This document shows positions 35,741 through 44,051 of a stretch of DNA of 60,663 nt, piece by piece; the stretch's first letter is position 1; each line of letters begins with the position of its first letter. The notes under the pieces were generated by a model. That model ran no database searches. It saw only the letters and a list, made by a program, of their open reading frames with translations, and was not told the origin of the DNA. The DNA is taken from assembly GCA_030378005.1 (NCBI GenBank), contig JAUCGF010000098.1, forward strand, positions 1 to 60,663. Direction: 5' to 3'. This DNA is from Desulfococcaceae bacterium HSG9 (lineage in GTDB: Bacteria > Desulfobacterota > Desulfobacteria > Desulfobacterales > JAUCGF01). Position numbers and translations under genes: made by a program.

Positions 35741-36868
35741 TTACGACGCTTTCTTGGCCTTGAAAAGAATCAGCCTTTCCGGAGGCAAATGAATCGGCAG
35801 TTCCATTTGGGAGCTGATTTCCATAGATTCCATTGCTTCCACCTGCAAGTCCATTTCGAGAAACTGGCCGATAGCGCCTCCTCCTTTGTTGAGAATCTGA
35901 AGGTGTATCGTATAGAGAGAGCCGCGGAACTCAATGTGATCAACCTTTGTTTTCAGAACGTTGATATCTATTGATGAATCACGGATGAGTCGAATATCCT
36001 CCGGTCGAATTGCGATGGTGACGGGACGCCCCTGAAAATCTGCCGCCCGACCCGGTTCAGTCTGTAATTTGTACTGGCCAAAGAAGATGGATTGGGGATC
36101 ATGTCCGATGCTGTCCGTCAGAAAATTCATGCCGCCGATAAACCCTGCAACAAAGGCGTTTTCCGGAGAACCATAAAGCGCTTTAGGAGTGGCGAACTGC
36201 ATCAGTTTGCCATCTTCAAGCACAACAACCCGGTCGGCCATAGTCAGCGCTTCTTCCTGATCGTGTGTTACCATAACGGTGGTAACTCCCAGTGTTTCCT
36301 GTATCCGGCGGATTTCGCTGCGTAAAAACACGCGAACTTTGGCATCCAGCGCAGAAAGGGGTTCATCAAGCAAAAGAAGAGACGGACTCGGAGCGAGCGC
36401 TCTTGCCAGAGCGACTCTCTGCTGTTGGCCGCCTGACAGTTGGGCAGGGTACTTTGATGCCTGGTCCTCAAGGCCGACAAGCTCCAACATCTCCATTGAG
36501 CGCTGTTCCTGCTGGGCAGCGGTAAACTGACGCCGGTTAAGGCCGTACTGCACATTGCCGATGATGTTGATATTGGGAAACAACGCATAAGACTGGAAAA
36601 CAATCCCCAGTTTCCGGCTGGCTACGGGTTCTCTGGATACATCGCGGCCCTCGATCCATACCGACCCGGTATTTTGTTCTTCCAGACCTGCGATGACTCT
36701 CAGAAGTGTTGTTTTTCCGCACCCGCTCGGACCCAGTATCGAAACGAACTCTCCCTGCTCAATGCCTATGCTTATATTGCTTAACGCAGTGAACTGGCCA
36801 AACATCTTGGTAATATTACGAACTTCCAGGAAATAATCGTTATTGCCGTTATCGCTATTCCTATCCAT
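35741..36868 (-). CDS. ABC transporter ATP-binding protein (FbpC/PotA/PhnT2 type)
   Basis: 375 residues. Walker A GPSGCGKTT, Q-loop VFQSYALFPN, signature [16 protein letters not shown], Walker B LLLLDEPLSALDA and H-loop VTHDQEEAL are all present. A TOBE-like C-terminal domain (VTIAIRPEDIRLI) follows, as in Fe3+, polyamine and aminoethylphosphonate importers. It energises the neighbouring fused permease. The end of the gene lies close to a short GGAATT-type repeat near 35728 (ATTCAACATTCCGAATT), the same 17 bases found at 54192-54208. Confidence 0.9.
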   Translation of the reverse strand: MDRNSDNGNNDYFLEVRNITKMFGQFTALSNISIGIEQGEFVSILGPSGCGKTTLLRVIAGLEEQNTGSVWIEGRDVSREPVASRKLGIVFQSYALFPNINIIGNVQYGLNRRQFTAAQQEQRSMEMLELVGLEDQASKYPAQLSGGQQQRVALARALAPSPSLLLLDEPLSALDAKVRVFLRSEIRRIQETLGVTTVMVTHDQEEALTMADRVVVLEDGKLMQFATPKALYGSPENAFVAGFIGGMNFLTDSIGHDPQSIFFGQYKLQTEPGRAADFQGRPVTIAIRPEDIRLIRDSSIDINVLKTKVDHIEFRGSLYTIHLQILNKGGGAIGQFLEMDLQVEAMESMEISSQMELPIHLPPERLILFKAKKAS

Positions 36869-36905
36869 TTCAATCTCTCCATAAATTTTTTATAGCCCCT
36901 GTCAA

Positions 36906-37032
36906 CAAAATCGGGTTTCTTAAACATCAATTCAGAAACCCGATTCTTTGTCCTGCGTCACGTTTTAAAAATCGGGTTTCTCGGACATTGTGACTTCCGC
37001 AGATTTTACTTAATTCAGAAACCCGATTTTTT
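36906..37032. repeat. Two stem-loops built from ATCGGGTTTCT / AGAAACCCGAT
   Basis: AAATCGGGTTTCT and AGAAACCCGATT pair across a short loop near 36908-36943. The same arm sequences pair again across a longer loop near 36968-37032. They occupy the gap between the binding-protein stop and the ATPase start. They could reduce expression of downstream genes relative to the binding protein or be an intergenic repeat element; no T-run is adjacent to the first. Confidence 0.65.
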
Positions 37033-37034
37033 CC

Positions 37035-38072
37035 CTATTTCTTTTTAGGCGCACTCTTAGAATCATAGCGTTTGGTCCACTCTTTAAGAATGCGTTTCCG
37101 GTTCTTGGCGGCCCACATCAGGTCGTTGTCGATGAGTACGGACATCGGATCGTCCGGCCAGCCCTTGGGAGCTTCAACTTTAATGTCAGTGGCCACGATC
37201 GGATAAACTTTGGCATACATTGCCATTGCATCATCGCTGATTGCCCAGTCCAGAAAAGTTTTGGCATCTTTTTTGATGCGAGGTTGCTTCATCAATGAAT
37301 TTGCTTCAACCTCGTAGCCGGAACCTTCTTTAGGAAATGCGATTTCAACCGGTTCACCTTTTTTGCGCTGTTTGAAGCCACGATAAGCAAAGGAGATACC
37401 TATGGAAAATTCACCTTTTCCAGCCATTTTTGCCGGTTTGGAGCCTGAATGCGTGTACATTGCGATGTTTTCATGAAGTTGGTCCAGATAATCCCAGCCT
37501 TTTTCTTCGCCCATAACCTGAAAAATCGCTGAAACGGTCAGAAACCCTGTGCCTGATGATGCCGGGTTCGGCATAACTATTTGACCTGCATAAGCGGGCT
37601 TTAAAAGGTCCGAATACGATTTGGGCAATCCAAACCCCTTTTTTTCCATTTCAATGGTGTTGCCTACAATTCCGGTAACATAAGCTTTAAGCCCTACCCA
37701 GTGAACAGGATCGTTGACACCATCTTTCATCCCTTTTCTGATCTTTTCGATGCCTTTGGGGTTGTAACCTTTGATCATGCCAAGATCGTCGCAAACAAGA
37801 AGGCTTGTGGCCGCAAGGCCCCATACCACATCCGCAACCGGGTTGTCTTTTTCAGCAAGGAGTTTAGCCGTAACAATGCCCGTTGAATCCCGTGTGATAT
37901 TCAGTTTGATTTCCGGGTGGGCCTTCTTGAAGGCCGGCAGATAAATTGCCAACTCGTCATCTTCGAGCGCCGTATAGACGTTTAACTCGCCGGCCATTGC
38001 TGATGATAGCAGGGATACACCTGCCAGGGCGATAACCATTAGTGCAATAAGCGTTGTTCTGATTCTGTTCAT
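37035..38072 (-). CDS. ABC transporter substrate-binding protein, putative 2-aminoethylphosphonate (PhnS2) or iron type
   Basis: 345 residues. A signal peptide ends near SSAMAGE. The mature part begins [19 protein letters not shown] and contains [16 protein letters not shown] and [13 protein letters not shown], which I associate with the PhnS2 group of putative 2-aminoethylphosphonate binding proteins within the FbpA-like fold. The ligand is therefore tentative. Later landmarks are [19 protein letters not shown] and GISFAYRG. It leads the three-gene import operon; AGGAGGAGGAGGAAC precedes the ATG. Confidence 0.8.
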   Translation of the reverse strand: MNRIRTTLIALMVIALAGVSLLSSAMAGELNVYTALEDDELAIYLPAFKKAHPEIKLNITRDSTGIVTAKLLAEKDNPVADVVWGLAATSLLVCDDLGMIKGYNPKGIEKIRKGMKDGVNDPVHWVGLKAYVTGIVGNTIEMEKKGFGLPKSYSDLLKPAYAGQIVMPNPASSGTGFLTVSAIFQVMGEEKGWDYLDQLHENIAMYTHSGSKPAKMAGKGEFSIGISFAYRGFKQRKKGEPVEIAFPKEGSGYEVEANSLMKQPRIKKDAKTFLDWAISDDAMAMYAKVYPIVATDIKVEAPKGWPDDPMSVLIDNDLMWAAKNRKRILKEWTKRYDSKSAPKKK

Positions 38073-38322
38073 GTTCCTCCTCCTCCTCTTAAGTTAAAAT
38101 GAATAAAAATTAAAAAAATAAAACGTATTCAAGCTATAAACCAAATTTTGATGATTCTGTCAACATGCAATTATTCGTAATTCAAGACACTCGATCAAAG
38201 AATTTTAACAAGTACTTGCATTTCATTAAAATCAATCGGGATTATTTGGTTTATTTTTGGGATGTTGTATTCATTGCTTGAAAAATGTAACGAGCATCGT
38301 GTCGATATCCTTTTAAACATAA
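38073..38322. other. Upstream region of the ABC operon, no recognised promoter
   Basis: AT-rich sequence between the binding-protein start and a gene remnant. It must hold the operon promoter (minus strand), but no hexamer pair stood out. Confidence 0.35.
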
Positions 38323-38457
38323 CCGATTGAAATAATCAGGCGATATTCAAGGAATATCGGCCCTGAAGGATTCATTCTTCAGTCAGGGTGCGATATCCCA
38401 ACCAATGCAAAGCTTGAGAATGTACAGGCCATGGTGAAGGCGGCGGTGGATAATTAG
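38323..38457 (+). pseudogene. Uroporphyrinogen decarboxylase-family C-terminal remnant
   Basis: An open stretch of about 45 codons ending in TAG at 38455 encodes IEIIRRYSRNIGPEGFIL, then QSGCDIPTNAKLENVQAMVK. The GGFIL-like / SGCDIP / ENVQAM pattern is typical of the end of URO-D-family enzymes and related corrinoid methyltransferases (MtaA/CmuA). An in-frame stop precedes it and no start or ribosome binding site exists, so only the 3' end of a former gene remains. It suggests a deletion or insertion event between the ABC operon and the AOR gene. Confidence 0.6.
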
Positions 38458-38479
38458 CAGATAAGCAGAACCATCTTCT

Positions 38480-40189
38480 TCATTCTCTCTCTTCAAGCGT
38501 TTGTCTTATCTCTGCATAAGTTCCATGTAGCTCATCTTGTGGATAGGGGACGGCTTTATGAAACGGCGCGAGCGGTTCTTCATGGAACATGGTCGGCAGT
38601 TGGTCGTCTTCCGGGGTAAGCCCGGCGCGACAGTTGAAGTCAATTTCCGCGGTCAGGCAGCGGAGACCGAGTTTTTGCCATTCTTGGTTGCCGAACAGAT
38701 TACCGGTTACGGCGGTTATCGCTTTAAAAAGGTTATCCAGCCCGCCTGATTGTGCAAACATGCACAGCCCCATGCTGTCCAGCGCCGCGGTATGAATCTG
38801 AGACGATTTAGATGTATTGATCAGCATCTCGGTCGTGCCGCTGGCACCCCCGACGAATCCGGCGGTATGATCAGCTCCCATGGGAGAAGTGGCATAAGTA
38901 ACGCCCATACCCGGCATGGCCCGCGGGTCGTAACCGGCGATGCTCTGCCCTTTTACCGCAGGCACTCTGGCGTTTCCGAAATGTTTTCCAACGGCATCCG
39001 GCCCGTTGCCGATGAGACGTCCCATCTCGGTTCCTTTGGCTACTTCCTCTGCCATTTCAATGGCCGCCTTAGCATCGCCAAAGGGCATGAATCCGGAATC
39101 CATGGCAACGGCCAGAGCTACACCCGTATTCATGGTGTCAAGCCCAATGTCGTCACACAGAAAGTCGAGACGGGCCACGGCATCAAGGTCATCAATGCCG
39201 ATCATCGCCCCCATGGCCCAAAGCGTTTCATATTCCAGCCCGGATGTTACAGGTTTACCGGCTTCATCTACATATACATTGGAGCAGTTGATTACGCACC
39301 GACTGCATCCTTTGTGGGTGGTCTTGCCGCCGCGCCGCTTGATCGTTTCCGCAAGGGTGTCGCCGTTGATCCTGTCCGCGCCTTCAAAACTGCCCTGCCG
39401 GGCGTTGCGTGTCGGCAAAGCTCCGGATGCGTCAATGCCAGCGAGAATACTTGCTGTTCCGAATTCGGGGAGCGCTCTGCCGCTCCAGCCGTCGCGTTTG
39501 ATCGACGCGGCAAACTGCCTGGCCACATCTTTGAAGGTGTCGGGATCCGCTATGGGCTTTGATTCCTTGCCTTGTCTGGATACGATCAAAGCCTTCAGCC
39601 CTTTTGATCCCATGACCGCACCGAGGCCGCCCCGTCCCGCAGCCCGGCTCGGTTTGCCATCAGGGGCGGTTGTCTGGATGGAGGCGCTTGCCAGCATCAT
39701 TTCTCCTGCCGGGCCGATGCAAGCGATAGCGTTTTTCTCACCGTAATTTTTCAGTAACTGTTCAGCCAGCGCATAGTTACGCACTATCCTGCTACCAGCG
39801 GCATCTGCGAGGGAAGCTTTGCCGTCAGGATCAATCACCAGATGATACAATGCGCCTTCAGGGGCCTTGCCTTCAACAATAACTGCCCGGATACCATGAC
39901 GGGAAAGCGCATCAGCCATAGTCCCGCCGACATTGCTCTCTTTAATGCCGCTCGTGAGAGGGCTTTTTGCACCGATAGAAAGCCGCCCGGTATTGGCCAA
40001 AGGCGTCCCGCTCAGAAATCCGGGAGCAAAAATCAAAAGGTTGTCTTCTCCCAACGGATCGCAATCAGCCGGAACAAGGTCGTTGATCATAACCGAAGTC
40101 AGCCCGCGCCCGCCAAGGCCGGCGTACTGTTCGGGAATCGGCTCCTCGGAGATCGAGCCGGTAGAAATATTAACACGTAATAGCTTCAT
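38480..40189 (-). CDS. Aldehyde:ferredoxin oxidoreductase-family protein (tungsten/molybdenum pterin)
   Basis: 569 residues, near the usual 600. The N-terminal domain has GGRGLTSVMINDLVP, LLIFAPGFLSGTPL and RLSIGAKSPLTSGIKESN (pterin-binding region). Cluster cysteines appear as HKGCSRCVINCSN, with a later cysteine in MGLCMFAQ. These enzymes oxidise aldehydes to acids with ferredoxin, or act in other two-electron reactions. The substrate is unknown. It is a single gene with its own start (GAGGTGAAAA upstream of ATG 40189) and no ferredoxin or MoaD-like partner adjacent. Confidence 0.9.
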   Translation of the reverse strand: MKLLRVNISTGSISEEPIPEQYAGLGGRGLTSVMINDLVPADCDPLGEDNLLIFAPGFLSGTPLANTGRLSIGAKSPLTSGIKESNVGGTMADALSRHGIRAVIVEGKAPEGALYHLVIDPDGKASLADAAGSRIVRNYALAEQLLKNYGEKNAIACIGPAGEMMLASASIQTTAPDGKPSRAAGRGGLGAVMGSKGLKALIVSRQGKESKPIADPDTFKDVARQFAASIKRDGWSGRALPEFGTASILAGIDASGALPTRNARQGSFEGADRINGDTLAETIKRRGGKTTHKGCSRCVINCSNVYVDEAGKPVTSGLEYETLWAMGAMIGIDDLDAVARLDFLCDDIGLDTMNTGVALAVAMDSGFMPFGDAKAAIEMAEEVAKGTEMGRLIGNGPDAVGKHFGNARVPAVKGQSIAGYDPRAMPGMGVTYATSPMGADHTAGFVGGASGTTEMLINTSKSSQIHTAALDSMGLCMFAQSGGLDNLFKAITAVTGNLFGNQEWQKLGLRCLTAEIDFNCRAGLTPEDDQLPTMFHEEPLAPFHKAVPYPQDELHGTYAEIRQTLEERE

Positions 40190-40307
40190 TTTTCACCTCA
40201 CTGGCATTCATTCATGCCCGTTGTTTTGGTGAGCGATGCGGCCATAAGACAAACGCACCGTTCAAAATATAGGGTATGCAGAATTTTTCGTGTTCGATTC
40301 CGCATTC

Positions 40308-40323
40308 TGGCATAAAAATTGCA
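40308..40323 (+). promoter_or_regulatory. Sigma-54-type promoter, upstream copy
   Basis: TGGCAT AAAAA TTGCA matches the -24/-12 consensus (TGGCAC N5 TTGCW) with exact GG-N10-GC spacing. It points to the right. No gene begins in the following 300 bases. Confidence 0.6.
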
Positions 40324-40617
40324 TCAATATATAAAAACATCAGATTAGAACATCGAAAATGTCAAAATGGGTGTAATTTTGGAAAAACCAAAATTAAAAT
40401 ACTATACTCCATTCCTGATAAAAACACAAACTTTAAATTTTTGAAACCTTAACCGGCGGCGAATCAGTCCTAAAGAGAAGTCAAAGATACACACCGGTCG
40501 CTTCTAAAAGTATCTGATGAATTATTTCTGTTTTTAACGAAATCACCAGTGTTTTATGCAAAAATGAATCTTGCAAAATAAAAATATATGGTATAATTGT
40601 CAATTTCGGATTTGTTC

Positions 40618-40633
40618 TGGCACAAAAATTGCT
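40618..40633 (+). promoter_or_regulatory. Sigma-54-type promoter before proA
   Basis: TGGCAC AAAAA TTGCT is an essentially perfect -24/-12 sigma-54 promoter with GG-N10-GC spacing, located 119 bases before the proA start. It is nearly identical over 18 bases to the copy at 40308, and both are preceded by TTC. Activator binding sites were not identified. Confidence 0.7.
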
Positions 40634-40751
40634 CTTCAACAAAGTAGCACTTTTTGGGATAATATGGCCAATTTTTTAGTCAGAACCACAATCATCGGAA
40701 ATTATCCGACCCTGTTAAAAAATATTACCTGACAGAACAAAGGAACTGATA

Positions 40752-42002
40752 TTGGAATCTGTGATTATTGAAATGGCTAAGGCGGCTCGAAGGGCATCGG
40801 CAGAGATAGCGCGCTGTCCGTCAACGCTGAAAAACGAAGTGTTAATCAAACTGGCCGATCTGCTTGAAACTCAGGCGGCAGAACTCAAAGTGGAAAACGC
40901 CAAGGATATTGAACGCGCTCGCGACAAGGGACTGTCAGCCGCGATGATTGATCGTCTCACGTTGAACGATGCCGTTATAAAGTCCATGACCGCCGGACTT
41001 CGGGAAGTCGCCCGGCTTAATGATCCGGTCGGTTCTATGAGTCAATCCGTTATCCGCCCCAACGGTTTGGAAGTGGCGCGTATGCGAATTCCACTGGGAG
41101 TTATCGGTATTATTTATGAGTCGCGCCCCAATGTTACAATCGACTCCGCCGCGTTGTGCTTAAAAGCCGGTAATGCTGTGATATTGCGTGGCGGTTCCGA
41201 AGCGTTTCATTCCAATCAGGCTTTGGCAGCCGTGATTGCATCGGTTTTGGGAGAATCAGGCCTTCCGGAAACTGCCGTTCAAGTCGTTCCGGTGCGCGAC
41301 CGCGGGGCTGTGAACATCTTATTGGAGCAGGAAGAACAGATCGATCTGATTATCCCGCGTGGCGGTGAAGGCTTGATCCGTTTTGTGGTTGCCAATTCCA
41401 GGATTCCGGTTTTAAAACACTACAAAGGTGTGTGCCATGTATATGTAGATGCTGATGCCGATATGAAAATGGCTGAAAATATCTGTTTTAACGCCAAAGT
41501 GAACCGTCCGGGGGTTTGCAATGCTATGGAAACCATGTTGATTCACAGCGCGGTTGCCGAGCGTTTCCTTCCGGTAATGGCGCAGCGCTTTAGCAACGCC
41601 GGCGTTGAATTGCGCGGCTGTTCAAAAACATGCGGCATCCTGCCCGATATTAAACCGGCTACGAAAACTGACTGGCATGAAGAGTATTTGTCCCTGACTT
41701 TGGCCGTAAAGGTTGTTGCTGATATGCAGGAAGCGTTGAACCATATCGCTGAATATGGCTCCGATCACACCGAAGCTATCGTTACAGGCAATTACCAAAC
41801 AGCGCGTCGGTTCGTCCGCGAAGCAGATTCATCCGTTGTGCTTGTCAACGCCTCAACCCGGTTTAATGATGGCGGGCAGTTGGGCTTAGGAGCCGAAATC
41901 GGTATCAGTACATCCAAGTTGCATGCTTTCGGGCCTATGGGCATTGATGAATTGACCACCACAAAATTTGTGGTGTTCGGTGATGGCCAGATACGTGTTT
42001 GA
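40752..42002 (+). CDS. proA: Gamma-glutamyl phosphate reductase
   Basis: 416 residues, the usual length. Family motifs include [47 protein letters not shown], the catalytic-cysteine region [15 protein letters not shown] and HTEAIVTGN. It reduces L-glutamyl 5-phosphate in proline synthesis. The start is TTG 40752 with AAAGGAACTG upstream; no ATG fits the N-terminus (MAKAARRAS follows a few codons later). proB is not in the window. It begins a run of housekeeping genes. Confidence 0.95.
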   Translation: MESVIIEMAKAARRASAEIARCPSTLKNEVLIKLADLLETQAAELKVENAKDIERARDKGLSAAMIDRLTLNDAVIKSMTAGLREVARLNDPVGSMSQSVIRPNGLEVARMRIPLGVIGIIYESRPNVTIDSAALCLKAGNAVILRGGSEAFHSNQALAAVIASVLGESGLPETAVQVVPVRDRGAVNILLEQEEQIDLIIPRGGEGLIRFVVANSRIPVLKHYKGVCHVYVDADADMKMAENICFNAKVNRPGVCNAMETMLIHSAVAERFLPVMAQRFSNAGVELRGCSKTCGILPDIKPATKTDWHEEYLSLTLAVKVVADMQEALNHIAEYGSDHTEAIVTGNYQTARRFVREADSSVVLVNASTRFNDGGQLGLGAEIGISTSKLHAFGPMGIDELTTTKFVVFGDGQIRV

Positions 42003-42107
42003 AATTATTCGGCTTTACAACCATACCAACAATCTGTTTTATTCAAATAATTTAAATGTGTTATATAACAATTCATAACAGATAACTGACATACAAATAA
42101 TAATATT

Positions 42108-42512
42108 ATGATCACAAATTTAGAACTATATGCGGACCCGACACTTGATACTTATGTTAAGGCCGCTTTGGAAAAAAAAACGGTTAATCTGGTTATTTTA
42201 GACATTCACGACCTGTCTTCAATTGCAGATGTGCTGCTTATTTGCAGCGGACGCTCTAATCGTCAGGTCAAGGCGATTGCGGAACATATCCGCACTGACC
42301 TTAAAAAACAGGGAATCAAACCGATCAGTATAGAGGGCCAAAAAGAAGGGCAATGGGTGCTTATGGATTATGCCCATGTTATTATTCATATTTTTTATGA
42401 CCCCGTGCGTACTTTTTATGATCTTGAAGGCCTATGGGCCGACGCTAAACGGGTACGTACCCAAAGTCTCGTTTCAAACAACGCAGTGCCGGACAATTTA
42501 ATTGAAAACTAA
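42108..42512 (+). CDS. rsfS: Ribosome silencing factor RsfS (Iojap family)
   Basis: 134 residues. VILDIHDLSSIADVLLICSGRSNRQVKAIAEHI and the later IEGQKEGQWVLMDYAHVIIHIF and RTFYDLEGLWADA are diagnostic. RsfS binds ribosomal protein L14 (uL14) and blocks subunit joining under starvation. It lies between proA and a CYTH gene in the same direction; its common neighbours nadD and rlmH are absent. Confidence 0.95.
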   Translation: MITNLELYADPTLDTYVKAALEKKTVNLVILDIHDLSSIADVLLICSGRSNRQVKAIAEHIRTDLKKQGIKPISIEGQKEGQWVLMDYAHVIIHIFYDPVRTFYDLEGLWADAKRVRTQSLVSNNAVPDNLIEN

Positions 42513-42579
42513 AATTACAAATAGTGTTCGGCATGGATATTTTATTTAAAATTTATTGATAACGATAAGTGAGGCGACC

Positions 42580-43044
42580 GTGGGACTTGAAATTGAAAGA
42601 AAATTTTTATTGAGAAATGATGGCTGGCGTAAACTAGCGCAAGGCAAAGAATATCGACAGGGCTATTTAAGCAGCGTCAAAGAGCGCAGCGTACGTATTC
42701 GAACCATCGAGGATACAGGTTATTTGACGATTAAAGGCGTTTCTAAGGGCGCAGTCAGGATGGAATATGAATATGTTATCCCGGTTGATGAAGCCCGGGA
42801 GATGCTTGAGGCGTTGTGTGAGAAGCCTTTGATTGAAAAAAAACGCTTTAAAATACCATATCAAGGACTTATATGGGAAGTGGACGAATTTTTTGGTGAA
42901 AATCAAGGTCTGCTGGTGGCCGAAGTGGAGCTTTCCAGTGAGACGCAGGCGTTTCAAAAACCGGAATGGGTCGATGTGGAAGTAACGCACGATTCCAGAT
43001 ATTTTAATGCCAATCTCGTTCACCACCCTTTTAACAAATGGTGA
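42580..43044 (+). CDS. CYTH-domain protein (triphosphate tunnel metalloenzyme)
   Basis: 154 residues from GTG 42580. It begins GLEIERKFLL, containing the CYTH ExExK signature, then YLSSVKERSVRIRTI, LTIKGVSKGAVRMEYEY, KKRFKIPY, WEVDEFFGENQGLLVAEVEL and a final HPFNKW. CYTH enzymes bind triphosphates and divalent metal ions (tripolyphosphatase, thiamine triphosphatase, adenylate cyclase CyaB). The GTG is preferred over the TTG at 42556 because AGTGAGG lies just upstream of it and family members start next to the ExExK motif. Confidence 0.88.
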   Translation: MGLEIERKFLLRNDGWRKLAQGKEYRQGYLSSVKERSVRIRTIEDTGYLTIKGVSKGAVRMEYEYVIPVDEAREMLEALCEKPLIEKKRFKIPYQGLIWEVDEFFGENQGLLVAEVELSSETQAFQKPEWVDVEVTHDSRYFNANLVHHPFNKW

Positions 43045-43162
43045 TTTATGATGTAAAAACAGGCTTCCATTTTTCGTTAATTTTGCAAAGCAAGCTATGA
43101 TAAGGATTGGAAATTAAATAACTTACACAGGAATGAGGATGAAATAAATTCCCCAAACATAC

Positions 43163-43194
43163 GTGAAACGTAAATTCACGCCTCACGTTTCAGA
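43163..43194. repeat. Hairpin related to the one at 24471
   Basis: CGTGAAACGT and CACGTTTCA pair across a loop in the gap between the CYTH gene and rsmG. The same arm words occur in the hairpin between manA and the aminotransferase. No T-run follows, so the terminator role is uncertain. Coordinates are approximate to a few bases. Confidence 0.4.
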
Positions 43195-43266
43195 AATCAC
43201 ATAAGGAGAATTTATTTTGCCCCTGATCCTTACCGTATCCCTGCCTAACTGAATTAGTGAATAATC

Positions 43267-43974
43267 ATGCAGCTTGGCTCTCAAGAATGGAAAACCTTTC
43301 TAATTCGTAATGCTCTGAACAGCGGCATACGCATTAATCCTCTGGAAGCTGATATGATGGCAATTCATGCTGTCGAACTGATGCGTTGGAATCGTAAAAC
43401 CAACCTGACAGCGATCAAAGATTCGCGTGACATAGCTATCAAGCATTTCATCGACTCTGTAACACTTGTACCTCAAATTCCTGAAAATGCTTCGGTTTTA
43501 GATATAGGCACCGGCGGTGGTTTTCCAGGAATTCCTATCAAAATTATGCGCTCGGATGTATCTGTCACATTGGCAGACAGTTCGCATAAAAAGATCAGCT
43601 TTATAAAGAATCTGATACGAAGGCTTCAACTTAGATCAATTGAAGCGCATCATTGCCGAATTGAATTGTTTCGTCAGGAGATTCATTTTCAAAAACCTTT
43701 TGACGTTATCACTTGCCGCGCCTTTTCTTCCCTGAAAAACTTTATTCGTGTCGCGCTTCCGCTTCTGTCCGAACAAGGCATGATTATCGCTTTAAAAGGT
43801 GATGCCGTTCGAGCCGAAATCGAAGCTTTGCGTGAACACGCTTTTTTCCAACAACACAACCTGACAATCCGTTTAGAAAAATACGCTTTGCCTGATATTG
43901 ACGCCAAGCGTTACATGGTTAATATTTATCAACAAAAAAATGATCCGAATTCCATTAAACACATTCAAGATTGA
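43267..43974 (+). CDS. rsmG: 16S rRNA (guanine527-N7)-methyltransferase
   Basis: 235 residues. The SAM-binding motif VLDIGTGGGFPGIPIKI is characteristic of RsmG/GidB, preceded by MRWNRKTNLTAIKD and HFIDSVTLVP, and followed by VITCRAFSSL. It methylates G527 of 16S rRNA. It is not next to mnmG or parAB as in many genomes. ATG 43267 has no strong Shine-Dalgarno sequence. Confidence 0.94.
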   Translation: MQLGSQEWKTFLIRNALNSGIRINPLEADMMAIHAVELMRWNRKTNLTAIKDSRDIAIKHFIDSVTLVPQIPENASVLDIGTGGGFPGIPIKIMRSDVSVTLADSSHKKISFIKNLIRRLQLRSIEAHHCRIELFRQEIHFQKPFDVITCRAFSSLKNFIRVALPLLSEQGMIIALKGDAVRAEIEALREHAFFQQHNLTIRLEKYALPDIDAKRYMVNIYQQKNDPNSIKHIQD

Positions 43975-44051
43975 AAACCATGTCATCTGGAAACGCACAC
44001 AAGCCTTTCATTGACCTAACTTAAAAACCCTATTCAGGTAAACAAACATAA

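Noticed and set aside
38750-39746. Long open frames (about 270 codons each) on the plus strand opposite the AOR gene
   Set aside because: They lie antisense to a well-supported conserved gene, show no recognisable motifs, and have low-complexity composition caused by the codon bias of the real gene.
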